DNA of 64,000 nt from Avena insularis (taxonomy: Eukaryota; Streptophyta; Magnoliopsida; Poales; Poaceae), in the NCBI GenBank assembly GCA_023614405.1, contig CM042685.1, positions 91,998,684-92,062,683 on the forward strand, read 5' to 3'. The position numbers and the translations under genes are program-made. Below the pieces are notes generated by a model, which was given only the letters and a program-made list of their open reading frames with translations, ran no database searches and was not told where the DNA came from. Shown here piece after piece: positions 21,994-34,272 of the stretch (position 1 is the first letter of the stretch; each line of letters starts with the position of its first letter).

Positions 21994-22518
21994 TAGGGCT
22001 GTCAAAAAAGTTCGGGCTTGACATACTGTGCGAGTTCGACGCGTTAACAGCTCGGCTCGAGCTTGATTCGTCTCCCTAACAAACCAAGCTCGAGCCTGTT
22101 TTCGAGCTCGCGAGCTTAGACGAGCCGAACTCAAACAGTTTGATAAAGCTCGTGATTTTTGTACAACCGTAAAATTGAAACTGCTATTATTATTTCATAT
22201 GCTGTGAGACTGCTAAAATAATTATGGTAGCATGTTGGCACTGTATTACTATTATATAAGACTCCAAGCTATTTCTGCTATTTAGTTTTCAAACTTTACT
22301 ATTTTCTTGCTATGTAGCTGCATGTCGATGTACTAAAATTTTCTTACCGAGCTTCAACGAACCGAGCTCAAGCCTACTCGAGTTTTGGTCGAGCCGAACT
22401 CGAGCTTAGATATAGGCTCGAAGGTCAATCTAGGCTCGCTCGAGCTCGGCTCGAGCTTCTACCAAGCTCGAGCCGAGCCTAACAATGTTCGCTCGAGTTC
22501 GGCTCGTTGACAGCCCTA
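21994..22518. mobile_element. hAT-type non-autonomous element (525 bp)
   Basis: Terminal inverted repeats TAGGGCTGTCAA at the left and TTGACAGCCCTA at the right are flanked by a perfect 8-bp TSD, GACCTAGA (21986-21993, 22519-22526). Both subterminal regions are packed with GCTCG/CGAGC motifs, as in many plant hAT MITEs, and the centre is AT-rich. No transposase ORF is present, so mobilisation would need a transposase in trans. Confidence 0.92.
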
Positions 22519-22526
22519 GACCTAGA

Positions 22527-22731
22527 CATGTTCCACCTGGAAAATGCATTTTGAGATCACAATGTAGAACATTTTATCTGTCAAAAAAATCATCAAACAA
22601 AACTACTGAATCTGTTAAAAGAAAATGCAGCGCTAAAGTATATTCATTTTGTATGATTACAAATGTAATGAGAAGTAATAATAAATATTCTAAAGTCATG
22701 GGACCTGTTTCTAGAGCTTCAGTATGATATA
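22527..22731. other. Unassigned short AT-rich stretch
   Basis: Flank between the hAT element and the second MITE. Only a short ORF without homology is seen. Confidence 0.3.
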
Positions 22732-22900
22732 CTTCCTCTTTTTTAAAATATAAGATATTTTAGCTTTGTGAAGCAAATGTATCTAGACTACTTTTATTAT
22801 ATAGGTTCACTTATGTTTAGAGTGAAGCTACACACTAAAACACGTCTAGATACATTCTCTTCATAAACCTAAAACATCTTATATTTTGAAACGGAAGGAG
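22732..22900. mobile_element. Stowaway-like MITE (copy 2)
   Basis: A 169-bp fold-back, the same length and family as 276-444. Left CTTCCTCTTTTTTAAAATAT, right end reverse complement CTCCTTCCGTTTCAAAATAT, with shared TTTTAGCTTTG-type inner arms. TA duplications lie at 22730-22731 and 22901-22902. No coding capacity. Confidence 0.9.
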
Positions 22901-22987
22901 TACTATATATGAGGTACTAATATATACTATCAAAGCCAAATCTACATCATTTAGAGGTTAAAGTTCCCCAGAAAGTTCTTGCAGTGT

Positions 22988-24592
22988 CGCGTCTCGCCAA
23001 CGCGGACATCTAGGATGCTAGGAACCCCCTATTTGTTCGGTAGTACGCGTTTCGACCTCAACGACAATGCAAGAACCTGCTGATCCGATCACACAGCACA
23101 CACAGAGCACACACAATCATTTTTACCTAGGTTCGGACTGCCCTTTGGCTAACAACCCTACGTTCTGCTTTGGTGGATTATCTGGGGTGGATCGAGGTAC
23201 AAGATGATGATCTCTCCGGTGTCGGGGAGCCGCTTTATACCTTAGCTTCTACACTCCCTGGGCTTCCTCCTTCTTTCTCTTCTCACTCTCTCGACTCCCT
23301 TTCTTTCTTCTCTCATAGAGAACTCCTCCTCTGAACTCTGAACCCTAAGTCTCCTCCTGGTCCAAAGAACCTTTCCTACTAGCCAAAGGATTTTCTACTG
23401 GTCCCCAAACTCTCTCTTCTCAATGGCCAAGTGCCTCGTTTTATACTCCAAGTGTTCACCAAAAGGGCCAGCATGGAGCACCGCCAAGACCTCTCCCGAG
23501 TGCAATCGCGGTGTGCCACACGGTCTTCAGGCGAGCAACGCCTATGGCTGACAGGTGGCCAAGGGCGGTGGATAGGTGCAATCGATGATTGAGTGACAAC
23601 TCTGGCTCCGAGTTGTCACTCATGTCAGTAGCACGCTACAGTGGACTAAAGTGCCATCATGATGTCCAGAAGCACTAGCGCGTTGCCAGTTCCCAAGGCC
23701 GGGCCTGACATGTCCTATCAGGCTCAGCTGACTCCGGTTCCCAGGCCGCGCCTAGCCCAGGAGAAGTGCTCCTATCGTCCTTCTAGGGCTCGGTTGAGGC
23801 CACTCCTTGGCCTCGCTGCCCTTAATCTGGCCCTTATCCTCCTTTTGGAGCAGACCCTAGAAGGAGCGATCGGACCGCCTCGCGTGCGATGTTGTCTTTT
23901 CTTCCTTGTCCATGCCCGATGGGCGGACCGAAGCTTGTCTCGTAGTGTTCGTCTCATTATAGGCACCTACACCATAGCTGATGCTTAATCTCCATAGGCT
24001 TCATCATATCAAGACCATACCTATGTCGAGCACATGATGCTCGTGTATTGGTGATGCCCTTGTCGGCCAGGCTACTCGTCTGCTGAGCCACTGACCGGTG
24101 GGTCCTGTCCCACACGCTATGGCGCAATGCGAGGGACCCCCGATCCCATTACGCCGATAGAAGCGCCCGGGCGAGGGCCAACAACTTGGAAAGCTGGTCG
24201 TGGTTCGACGAAGAGGTCGTTGCCGGGCTTCACCCTTCAATGGCGTGTGGGCCCAGTCCACATCGCAGGAAGCGTGACAAGAATGGATAGTACGTTTTCC
24301 ATCCGGCAGAGCCGATGTGCGCGTGCCCGCGCACTCAAATGGCTGTGGGACCATCGAGACACGCCTTGGCTTTCGTGGCAACCTGCAATGACTACGCCCG
24401 CTTCGGTATCTACACGAAAGGAATAACTGTGGGGGAAGCGGGGCAGTCCGCCTCCCACGTCGCATCGTGCCCGCGTGCCGCTAGCGTCCGCATCCATAAA
24501 GGGGCACAGTTCCAGGGAGAGACTCCGCTCCCCACAATAGCCCAACTTCCTCTCGTCACTCCCTTCTCTCTTCAGACATTCTAGAGATTGCC
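22988..24592. other. LTR/promoter-like region upstream of PF04195-type gag
   Basis: Starts TGTCGCGTCTCGCCAACG. Near 23128 it contains ACCTAGGTTCGGACTGCC, a motif commonly found (in the reverse sense) in U5 of Tat-lineage grass LTRs. A minus-strand TATA-like TATAAAACGAGG (about 23434-23445) would fit an LTR in minus orientation ending at 22988. However, 24495-24502 (CATAAAGG) and the CT-rich leader that follows suit a plus-strand promoter for the gag at 24593. Two overlapping elements are possible. No TSD or second LTR was identified. No gene is seen. Confidence 0.35.
23591..23621. repeat. Perfect 12-bp hairpin
   Basis: GAGTGACAACTC, a 7-nt loop TGGCTCC, then GAGTTGTCACTC. The arms are exactly complementary. 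Function unknown. Confidence 0.8.
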
Positions 24593-25614
24593 ATGGCTTC
24601 AAGGAAGATGAAGAAGAAAGCTCAGGCGGCCGCCCGCCGCCAGCAGGGTACCGTGGATCGGTGCGCCACCATGGCCTTTATTTCTCCAGGCCTGAAGGCC
24701 AAGGATCTCGAGCCGTGGGAGATGTTCGTGGCGTCATTGCGCAACAAGAACAGTGCCACGCATCTGCTCCCCGCTAATCCGGCGGAAGAGGAAAAGGATT
24801 AGGAGCACCTCTTTCCCATCTTCACTGTGTTCCTGCTGGCCGGCGTTGTACCGTTAATCTCGCCCTTCCTCCACATTGTTTTGCTGGCATACGGTGTGCA
24901 CCTGGCGCATCTCCATCCTTCTATTTTCGTCTTGCTCGCCATCTTCCGATGGATTTGCAAGTTCTTAGTCGGCGTGCTTCCGTTGCTCGAGCTCTTCCGT
25001 CATTATTTTTATCCCGAGCTAGTGTCCAAGCATGTGATGTCTGGCTCGGTGACTTTCAAGCGCCATGTGGAATTCGAGTACCTCTACATATAGGTCTAGG
25101 GGCATGATTGTCCCCACTTTCATGCGAGATGGTGCTACGCCTAAGTGATAGAGGCCGAAGATATCCTACAAGCCTCGGTAGCCCATCCGCGGCCCCAGGA
25201 TGACTAGAACACCATGGGTAAGGATACGCCAACGCTGATGCTGGCTATTACCCAGATTCAAGAACTGGCAGACGCCATCCTTGACTCCGCCCATGTCGTA
25301 TCATCCTGGATCCACAGCATGGTCACACCAATAAGGGCGCGGGTGTGTCCCGCATGGGAATTCGCCAGGGATGATGATGATATGCGGCCGCGTATCGGCA
25401 ACAGCTCTGACCTCAGCCGTGAAGACGCTTGCTGGGTCATGCATACTCTGCTGGGGAGGGATGCAGCATATCCCCCACCAGTGCCTTCCTTCACCTACGC
25501 CGCGATGTCGACGATACGTGATGAGGATGCCTGTCTGCAACGAATGGGGAGTCGACTCCCGGTGGGAGAGTGCCACCCTTGTTACCAAACGGTTATTCGG
25601 TGGATTCTTTGGAG
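24593..25614 (+). pseudogene. PF04195-type ('putative gypsy type transposon') gag, 5' part
   Basis: ATG at 24593 opens a Lys/Ala-rich N-terminus. After a TAG at about 24800 the same region continues with a hydrophobic stretch, PLISPFLHIVLLAYGVHLAHLHPS, and LFRHYFYPELVSK. This is the pattern of the plant PF04195 family found in Tat-lineage and derived non-autonomous LTR elements (VPxxxPFxxxVLxxYGxxxxQLxP...LFRHFF). More stops follow from 25093. The reading breaks at 25619, where a complete gypsy element is inserted, and resumes at 39032. It lacks protease or RT. A structural/gag-like role is assumed for the family rather than shown. Confidence 0.65.
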
Positions 25615-25619
25615 TTGGG

Positions 25620-28600
25620 TGTCACATCCCAGATTTTAGAAATTGGGAATTAAATAGAATTCATATGCATTGCATAAAGCATCATGCAAAATTTTCATTT
25701 TCAAAACCCTTTCAAAAACCCTAATTAAAAATCCCTAGTTTCTAACTATTAAAGAGCTTAAATTAAAAACCATATGTTTGTATTTTGATTGGACGGGAAT
25801 AAGTTCCCTAGTAGTTCTAAATCCTATTCTAAATTTTACAGAAATTTAGAAATAAGAAACACTCCATTTGAAGTTAGTATGGAAAAGATATAGAATAAAT
25901 ACAAAGAAACAAAAGATATAATGGAAATAGAGTTTTACATGGATTTATAAATCCTATATTCTAGGCTGGACCTGAAAAAATCTCATTAACATATTAAGAC
26001 ATTATACTGAATTTTAGAAACTCATAGAACCTTGTTTGATTCAAATATGAGTTCAAAAACAAATACTAGGGAAGAAATAGAAAATAGAAAAATAATAAAC
26101 AAAAAAGATCATATCCAACTAACCTATCGGTAGCTCCCTGGCCCAGCCCACCTACCAGCCTCCTCTACCTACCGCCGCACGCGAGCAGAGCAGCAGCTGT
26201 GCGCGCAACGCCGCAACAGCACACTAAGGCCTAGCTCGGCCCACCCGGACCCAACTGGCTATCTCCTTCCTCTAGATACAGAACGACGTTGCCCGGGGTT
26301 CGTTCGATTCCAAATCGAATTCCCCAAAATTCGCACTGGTTGTTCGCGAAATTGCCCCTGTTCCGCACACCACCCCTTAATATCTATTCATCCTCTGTAT
26401 CTCGCCTTTTTTGCAACCTCTTGAACCCTAGCCCAAATCTGAAGCTCATCCGCGCCACCACGCCATTGGAGCCCTAGTCGAGGTCGAGCACTATGCCTAT
26501 GAGCCTCCTGCACCTCCTTTCCCCCCATGTCCTCCTCCCCACGTTGAACCGCTTCATCTCATCGTTTTCCCCACACGCAGGACCACCAGAGCCTCCGCAC
26601 AAACTCGTCGGAGTGTTGCCGCAGTCGAGGCGCTCAATCCGCCCTTCGTCGTCGCTAGAGGAAGAGTGAGATCTTTAAGAGATCACCTTTGTGACAAAAG
26701 TCCTTTGCCACACCTCATGGACCTCGTATCCCACCCCGGGGACCACCGCAGCCGCCAGAAGCACCGCCGCCGAGCCTCCACCACTGTCTGTAGCCGCCAA
26801 CTCTGGTGAGCCTCGCCACGGTCAACCAGGACCGTCAGATCTTCATAAGATCGGATGGCCACCGCACGTCCCTGGGCCGAAAGGGTACCGGCTAGTCAGA
26901 GTGTGCCACCTCGCACTGCTTTTGCAGGGAATTATCCTTTTTATGAAATTGAATAAAATTGCAGAATTTATGTAAAGTTTGGGAAATTCATAGGAAACGA
27001 TTTAATGATCCAAAAATAGCAAGTAATATACCGTCAGAAAGATATTTTTATGTAGAATGTTAATATGCAATTGGTTCAGGCAATGACTATAAGTTTTTGT
27101 TGTAATTATTTAAATGTATTAATGGCCTTTTAGGAGTAATATATTCATAATAAAATAACCACTATTCAGAAAATCGCAAATTATATGTCTCTGGAATCAC
27201 AAGAAGGAATAGAATTTGTTTATGCAATAAAGATGCAGGTTTACAGTATGGAATATTTCTAGTGTATTAAAATGAATTCAGTAGTATTCTAATTCTATAA
27301 AACATATGTATGTCCTTTTGACATGAATCATTTTGCCCCTGACTCTAAATTGGAATATCTACATATTGGTATTTATGCCCAGATTTTACAAACCTGTCAA
27401 TGACAAAGGCTTAATATGTTTATTAAAGCCCTATTAATTGGATCCTCAAATTTCACATTTTTTAATGCATTAAAAGTTTTCCATGCATGCATTCAGCAGG
27501 TATAATGAATAGAGAATACAAAAGTGCTTCTGAAACTTTATTCAACTTGTCATGCATGCATTTGTTGCATATTGCTTGATCCTTATATGTTGTTATTTAT
27601 GTGTTGTATCGTTTTCGTGTAGATTGTGAGGAGTGTACCCCGTGTGACTTTTAATACTGTGCTTTTGACTCCAACTCCTACGAAGGAAAGTGGTGCTTCA
27701 TAAATATCCCATTGTGTATTTTCTCTATGCATTGTAGATTTGTTTTCGTAATTACATGTGTAGGAATACTATCGCTATGCTATGTTCCATTATTTCCGTA
27801 GAAATTTCTTCTTAAGCGAGCCATCGTATGATAGATATAATTAGTTGAGCTTATTTAGACGAGGATGGGATACACCATGACAAAGTACTGTTTTAAAAGG
27901 TTGTGTTTTGCTAGAAATTGAAAACAACTTAATTAACGAACTCTCTGGGTGGAATTGGTACATGCTTGGGTCGTGAATGTCGGGCCCATGTCTATGGTTT
28001 ACCCGTATATCTCACTTATGGAAGGCCACCTAGGTTTCAGATAAATGATTAGTGTCTTTGTTTGGTAGCTTCCGTGTGCAACCATATGCCAGTGAGTTAT
28101 GGGTGGTTGCATGGACTTAGTAGGTCATGGTGAACCAAGCTCTTCGTATCCATATATGTATTCATTGTGGTAGGTTGGTACGGTGTGTGGATGGGCATGG
28201 AGAACTACTTCCCGGATTGTCTCTTCTTGGACTTATCCCTATCATCTCACAATATGAGTGTGGTGGTACGAGCTGGGTTGGCCAGGTCATATGGGTAAAA
28301 TGTACAAACCCCTGCAGGGTGTAAATCTAAGTGCTTATCCATGTCCCCGGTAATGGACATTTGAGTTGCTGAATTATTGAGGCTATGACATGTTCTCGTA
28401 TATTCTAACTTTGCAATTGCTAAAATATGTGGTTGAACTTAATTGGATTGTTTGATGATGATTAAAATGATTTATAAATAATAGGATGAATTTTTTTGCT
28501 CCTGCAAGTAAGCTTGAACTCCACAAGCCAGATATGCATGTAGTATTAGACTTGTTTCCTCATAAGTTCCACTTTCCAGTATATTCCAAGTATTGAACCT

Positions 28601-28918
28601 TCAGGGCTGTTGCGTTTTATGTTGCAAGTTACTCTTCCGATTACTCTAAGTGATTTTTATTGGTTGCGACCCTCCACTGAACAGTTGTTCGCTAGTAGCA
28701 CAATTGAAGATGGAGCCTACTAGTTATTTATGCTTCCGTATGCTACTTGAATATTTTAGGTAAGCATTATGTAATAATTGCAAATTCTGGATCATTCGTA
28801 CTAATAATGATGCATTGTTAAATTCGTTGATATTCAACTGTATTGTGTGTGCCTGTGAACCGATCCAAGGATTGACATTATACACATAAACTTAGCCTTA
28901 TTAGGAGAGGGTGTTACA
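25620..28918 (+). repeat. 5' LTR of gag-only gypsy element
   Basis: TG...CA ends, 3.3 kb, collinear with 35780-39026. It holds a GC-rich central block (26140-26900) with only meaningless ORFs, flanked by AT-rich arms. The TATA-like site seen in the 3' copy is degraded here (CTTAATATCTATT near 26376). Confidence 0.93.
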
Positions 28919-28921
28919 GGA

Positions 28922-28933
28922 TGGTATCAGAGC
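28922..28933 (+). promoter_or_regulatory. Primer-binding site (tRNA-iMet)
   Basis: TGGTATCAGAGC, an exact match to the initiator-Met primer site common in plant LTR retrotransposons, 3 bp after the LTR end. Confidence 0.9.
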
Positions 28934-29845
28934 AGTGATTTGACTATAGAATCGTGACCTAGGATTGAAATAGGAAAGCCATATAAAATTAGAAATCCCA
29001 TGTCATTGTATATGTTGTCTTCTTACACTTCATTCTAGTATCTTCTTGTCACTTTAATTCTCATACTCTTCTATTTTAAAACATAGAAGGAAGACTCTAT
29101 ATAACAATGAACTTGTAATTTTCTACTTATTAGATTCTTGTACTCCTTCATCTATCTTTTCTAATCTCATCTTGTTCAAAGCTTGTAGATGAACACAATG
29201 CGAGGAAGTGTGAGATTAAAGAATAGTTAGATGATGTCGACCATATAATTTTGATATGACTTTGTTTAGATACAGCAATCGACCTTTGCAAGAACTTGTG
29301 TGATAGTTGGTTAATTGTGATTAGGTTATGATATTCCATACCTTAAAGTTCCAGAATATTTTTGAGAGATTTCATAATATGTTAATGAAGGATTTGATGA
29401 AAAATTGTGATATTACTACTGCAGTTTTCTGCATGACCTGCTGTACTGCGCGGTTTTTTATAATTTACTGGTAACTCAAAAAAATCTGAAAGTTAGCATC
29501 TGGAGCGTAATTACATGTACTACTTGCACAAAAATTGGCTAAAATTCCTGATGATTTTAAGGTGCCCATAAAAATTTGTGAATACTTCTGTATTTTCAGG
29601 ACATATTCTGTCCATTGCTTTCAAGATTGTAGGTTCACACCCCAAATGAATATTAGTCAAAGTAAAACTATTTTGTGGATGGTATGCCACTAAAAAAACT
29701 TCTGGAACATAAACAAAATTATTTTGGCTTGAGTGTTGTTTCTAATGATTGGTTGCTTGTGTGACAATTGATTGTTTCATATAGTTATGGGTAGTATTAC
29801 TTGTCTAGTCTCTCTATCTATAACTTTTCTATGCTATACCAATAG

Positions 29846-30054
29846 ATGTCATCCCATCGTAAATCCACTGAGATGGAGAAGCTCATGGTAGAACAAGCAC
29901 AACTAGCACAAGTGATGGCATAGTTCATGGACAACAACAACAAGCCACCACCTCAGCAGGACCTACTCAGAAATTTTCTGATGCTCGACCACCAACATAC
30001 TCAAGCTTCTCCAAGCCAACTATGGCAGATAATTGGCTGGAAAGAGTGAACAAG
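29846..30054 (+). pseudogene. Gypsy gag, N-terminal part
   Basis: ATG at 29846 starts MSSHRKSTEMEKLMVEQAQLAQ, a polar N-terminus, followed by a TAG near 29921 and a frameshift. The frame then reads PPTYSSFSKPTMADNWLERVNK, the gag entry motif. The reading ends exactly at 30054, where the solo LTR is inserted after the ACAAG duplication, and resumes at 34273 with ILVTVGCPDVEK. Confidence 0.8.
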
Positions 30055-31590
30055 TGTCAACACCCGGATTTTTCAATCCTAGATGCCTGTTATGCCATAC
30101 ATCGCAATCCCAGGATTACCATTTTTGCGAGACATAACAGAATTGGATACCATAGTACTTCATCCATTACAAACGATACATAAGTTCTTACACAAATAGG
30201 GATCTCATGATCCAGTTCTTAATACAACATCAAGCAGGGGAATACGTAATAATAACGGTAGCGTAGGCAAAGCTCCATCTTCGGGGTCACAGGCAATGCT
30301 GACGATGGGAGATGATCCTAGTTGTCGTAACCTTCCTGGGGTCCATCCTCCAGGTACTCCTCTTCATAGTCTGGCCATGGGAATAGCCAGGGACAAAGCC
30401 ATGAGTACTCTTTAAGTACTCGCAAACTAATACTAACAGGTAAGGGATTTTTGGATAATAGGACACTAGGCTCTAGGGTTGTTTTGCAAAAAGCCAGGTT
30501 TATCTTTACTAAGTTCCAAAGCTGGTCACAACTCTATAACTCCTAAGTGGGATCTTGTAATTCAGGTCACAACTCTGTTGTGTTCACGTCAAAGTCTCAA
30601 TTCATTTCACAAGTCATTTTAAAAGTCTGACGGGGGAACAGTATGGCCACTCAATGTCCATAATCATGACGCGGCTATTCGAATAGTTTGACACTCTGCA
30701 GATATTGTACACTTTCACCACAACATTCGATACATCCATCAGGAACAAATCCTGAACTCACCATACTCAGTATGCGGATAATCAATCCTAACCTTTCAAT
30801 TACACGCCCTAGTATAAGCACCTCCCCTGTGAGTTTGGCCTCCCAACCATGACCACTGTCATCTTGGGTACTGCACAGGTGGACAATCTTCACAAGGTAG
30901 CCTCAGCTCAGACCTTGGCCGTGAGGGAACTAATACTAAGGAATATAAGCTTCCAGTCAAACCCTACCCAATATTCGGGTATTGTGGTTGTACGCTAAAA
31001 TTGGAATGGTATCGCATCCAGACAACCATCAGTTTTATAAAGGGCTAAGTCTCATGCCTCAACATTTTCATCACCAAAATCATCAAGTGTTTGGAAGCAC
31101 ATGTCTAAAACATTTCAATAGAATGATCCATCATTCCAAGGTTTTCATAACCATTTTTCCACCAAGTATTCCCATCTAAAAGTTGATCAAGTTTTATGCT
31201 TAGCACTAGCATCTACAGGTGGGGGTAGTAATAGTGAGGGGTGGTAACTGGTGGAGTTTCACTAAGTCTAACCTTATATCTTAGGCTGATATCAAGGTTT
31301 CTAGCTTAGGCCAAATTTTATGCTCTTTAAGCAACCTTCAGCACAACTGTCTAGTATCTACCAAACTCTTATGTAGACTCTAAGTAAGCTTTGATAAAGA
31401 AATAAAGTAAGAAGCTTGCCATAAAACTAGGATTGGTTTAGCAAGTAGGTATGATCACATATGCTTAAGGCATATAGTATTCATATCACAAGTATGGGTT
31501 GGTGGCGTCAGTAGGGTATCTTGCAAGTGTTAGCTTGCACATTCGCTAGTAGTATTAGGCTTGCATAGTAATTAGCTTGCATAGGTATAG

Positions 31591-31773
31591 TATCTTGCAA
31601 GTGTTAGCTTGCATAGGTATAGTATCTTGCAAGTGTTAGCTTGCATAGGTATAGTATCTCGCAAGTGTTAGCTTGCATAGGTATAGTATCTTGCAAGTGT
31701 TAGCTTGCATAGGTATAGTATCTTGCAAGTGTTAGCTTGCATAGGTATAGTATCTTGCAAGTGTTAGCTTGCC
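31591..31773. repeat. 32-bp tandem repeat, about 5.7 copies
   Basis: Units of the form TATCTTGCAAGTGTTAGC + TTGCATAGGTATAG start at 31591, 31623, 31655, 31687, 31719 and 31751. They are identical except for one T-to-C in the third unit. The last unit is partial. The same LTR site in the 51455 copy (about 52900-52950) lacks the array. Confidence 0.95.
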
Positions 31774-33002
31774 TTGTGCAGAGCAGTGGTTGAAGTTCTC
31801 CTCGGCTTCCTCTTCGTAGTATCCTCCTTCCTCCTCGTAGTATCCTTGGTCGGTACTAGCGTCTATGAATAAATGCGAGGTACACAATCACCAAACAATA
31901 CTTAACTACTTGCAATCATCACACACAAGGGTCCTATAGATGATCTAGCATCATCTCTAACATTACAAGGTTAAAGCTTGGTTGAAAACTTCTTATTTTT
32001 AGAAAAGTAATTTCTACTCATTGAAAAACTACTTAAGATTTAATATTCTCCAAACTAAACATGGGATCATTTTGACACATGTCATCACCACATATTGTAG
32101 TCCATGGGAATGTGATTTAAAGTGGTGTCACAATTTAATAAGGTTTTACCTTTTTATTTTAATTAACTAAAGTGACTAGAAATGCTTATGAAGCATTCTT
32201 TTATTCCTTGAACATTATTTCTGCAAGTAAACCTATATATTTTTATATATTCTGAAAGGTATGGTTAAATGTGATTTTTTAGAGTTGGAATCAACTCAAA
32301 AGCTTTTATGGTTTAAATTTGAAAAATATTTGAATGCAGAAAAGCTTCTGCCTTGTTATTTTTGCTATGGCTGATCTACAGATCCAAATGACTTGAATCC
32401 AACAGTCTTGGATTAAGCATTCACAGTCCTTTCCAACAAAATTGGTTTCACCCAATTTGGTGCACTGAATCGATCTGGGTTGATTTTTGAAGTTGGGTAC
32501 AGAAGTGTGTTTGAATTTAAAAAGAAAAAGGTTTAATTTGAATTGCTGGGCTGCGCGGGAAATTCTAACGGGCCGGCCTGCTAAGCGCAGTGCTCCCCCG
32601 AGCTGCTTAAGTGGGTGTCCCCACTCGTCAGTGACACGGGCTGGGCGGTATGGCAACGTGGATCGTTCGATCTAGTTCTAATCCAAGCAGTGAGGTCATC
32701 GTCGGACGCGAGACAGCTCGGCGAACGAAACCTAGCGCGGCCAGTGAGGGTGTTGGGGGCTCACCGGGAGTCTGGCGAGGGTCAGCGAGGCGGGCGAACG
32801 ACAAAGTCGACGACGGCGAACCTCCTGGTACCGGTGGCTTCTCCTGGGGCGGCTCCAATCGCTGGCTCCCTTCTTCTCCGGCAGCGGCAGGCTCCAGTGA
32901 AATTCCGGCGAGGTGGTGCTCGGCTTGCTCTGAGGATGGTGTGGCACGGTCAGTGGGGAGAGGGGAGTGAGATGGTGTGAAGAAATCGTACGGGGGTGGC
33001 CT

Positions 33003-33011
33003 CTATTTATA
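33003..33011 (-). promoter_or_regulatory. TATA box of Tekay-type solo LTR
   Basis: Minus-strand TATAAATAG followed by AGGCC. It is conserved at the equivalent site (54186-54194) of the other LTR. Confidence 0.6.
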
Positions 33012-34272
33012 GTCGAGCGAGGGGACCGTCGGGGCGCACGGTGAGCTCGTCGGGGGCGATGTTACAGGCGGATATAGGCATGGGCAAGGGTAGGGGACGG
33101 TGCTGTGTCTCCTGGCGATGCTCAACGACATGATCACGAGGCATGGGGCGGTGCGGTTTGGTCTGGAACGGGCGGCGCTCTGCACGGCAGAGGCGGCGTC
33201 TTCGACGGCGGGCGGTGGCTGTATGGCACGGGGCGGCAAACGGGGGTGTCTGGCGGTCTCCTAGGTCGGTGGTGATCGTGTATGCACGCGGTGAGGGCGG
33301 CGCGCGGTCTGTGGGTGATGGTCGAGGGTGGCGCTCTGGCGCATGCTCGGCATGGTCTGGGCGTGTCTCGTGCGCGTGGTCCAGGGCTTGGCAACGCTCG
33401 CGGCTGGGACAGGCAGTGGCGGTGGACGGTGGGCTGCCTCCTAGACAAGGTTGGCACGGCTAGTTCTTCCTCTAGCCTGCTGTCCACAATGGGGTGACAT
33501 GGGGGTGCTCGGCTGTTCACCATTAATGACAATGGCAAGCTCACAAGGGTGCTAGTGTTGGGCTAATCTTTCTAGATGATCTACTGGGTTGTGTGTGAGC
33601 TAACTAGGGAACAAGTTAGGCTCAAAACACTGCACACTATAGTGTTTGATGTTTTGTTTGATTTGTGTCTGCAACCTGTTTGATGAAATGGCCGCATGAA
33701 ATCAAGTTTTGAATTTTGAAATGAATTTTGGTGGGTTTGCTAGATTGGTTCTGGTGAGTCTGCAGATGCTTGGGTTTTGAAAGTTGAGCTTGTTTGAGTG
33801 GGTTTTGAAAAAGTGGGATCTTCCCATATGAAGAAGATTCAATTTTGAATTGTCATTTAAACTATGCATTTGAAAGTTTCTGGATGATCACAAAGTGGGC
33901 CTTGATACTCTGTTACATTCAAGGGGTGCAAAGATCCAGAAAAGTTTCTGTTAGGTTTTGAAAGTTTGAGACAGCCAAAGTAGGCATGGGAGTTAAATTG
34001 GTCAAAATGACCATTCACTTAATATATTTGTTTTGATTTACTTGTCTTAAGGAAAAGTGTGGGAAATGTTTTAGATGATGTTCTTTTCACCTAAGAAACA
34101 TTTTACAAGCAATGGATCACACAAACAAGGTGGTTTTTAAAGAAATTCAAAATCCATGCATACACATATACATGCATTCATGAATTCATTTAGAAAAGTT
34201 TTTGTTAACCCTAAACTTGATGATTAGTGTTTTGATGATCTAAGTTTGATATTTTTGGGATGTTACAACAAG

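Larger units (their letters stand above)
30055..34267 (-). mobile_element. Solo LTR of Tekay-type chromovirus (4.2 kb)
   Basis: A single LTR beginning TGTCAACACCCGG and ending TTTTGGGATGTTACA on plus (minus orientation in element terms). It is flanked by the 5-bp TSD ACAAG at 30050-30054 and 34268-34272. It aligns along its length with the LTR at 51455-55462. No internal domain is present, so unequal intra-element recombination has removed it. A 32-bp tandem repeat expansion lies at 31591-31773. It disrupts the gag of the surrounding gypsy element. Confidence 0.95.

Noticed and set aside
33134..33544. ORFs in the GC-rich centre of the solo LTR (also 54200-54719)
   Set aside because: They lie in LTR U3/R regions, on both strands, and are not conserved as proteins between the two LTR copies.
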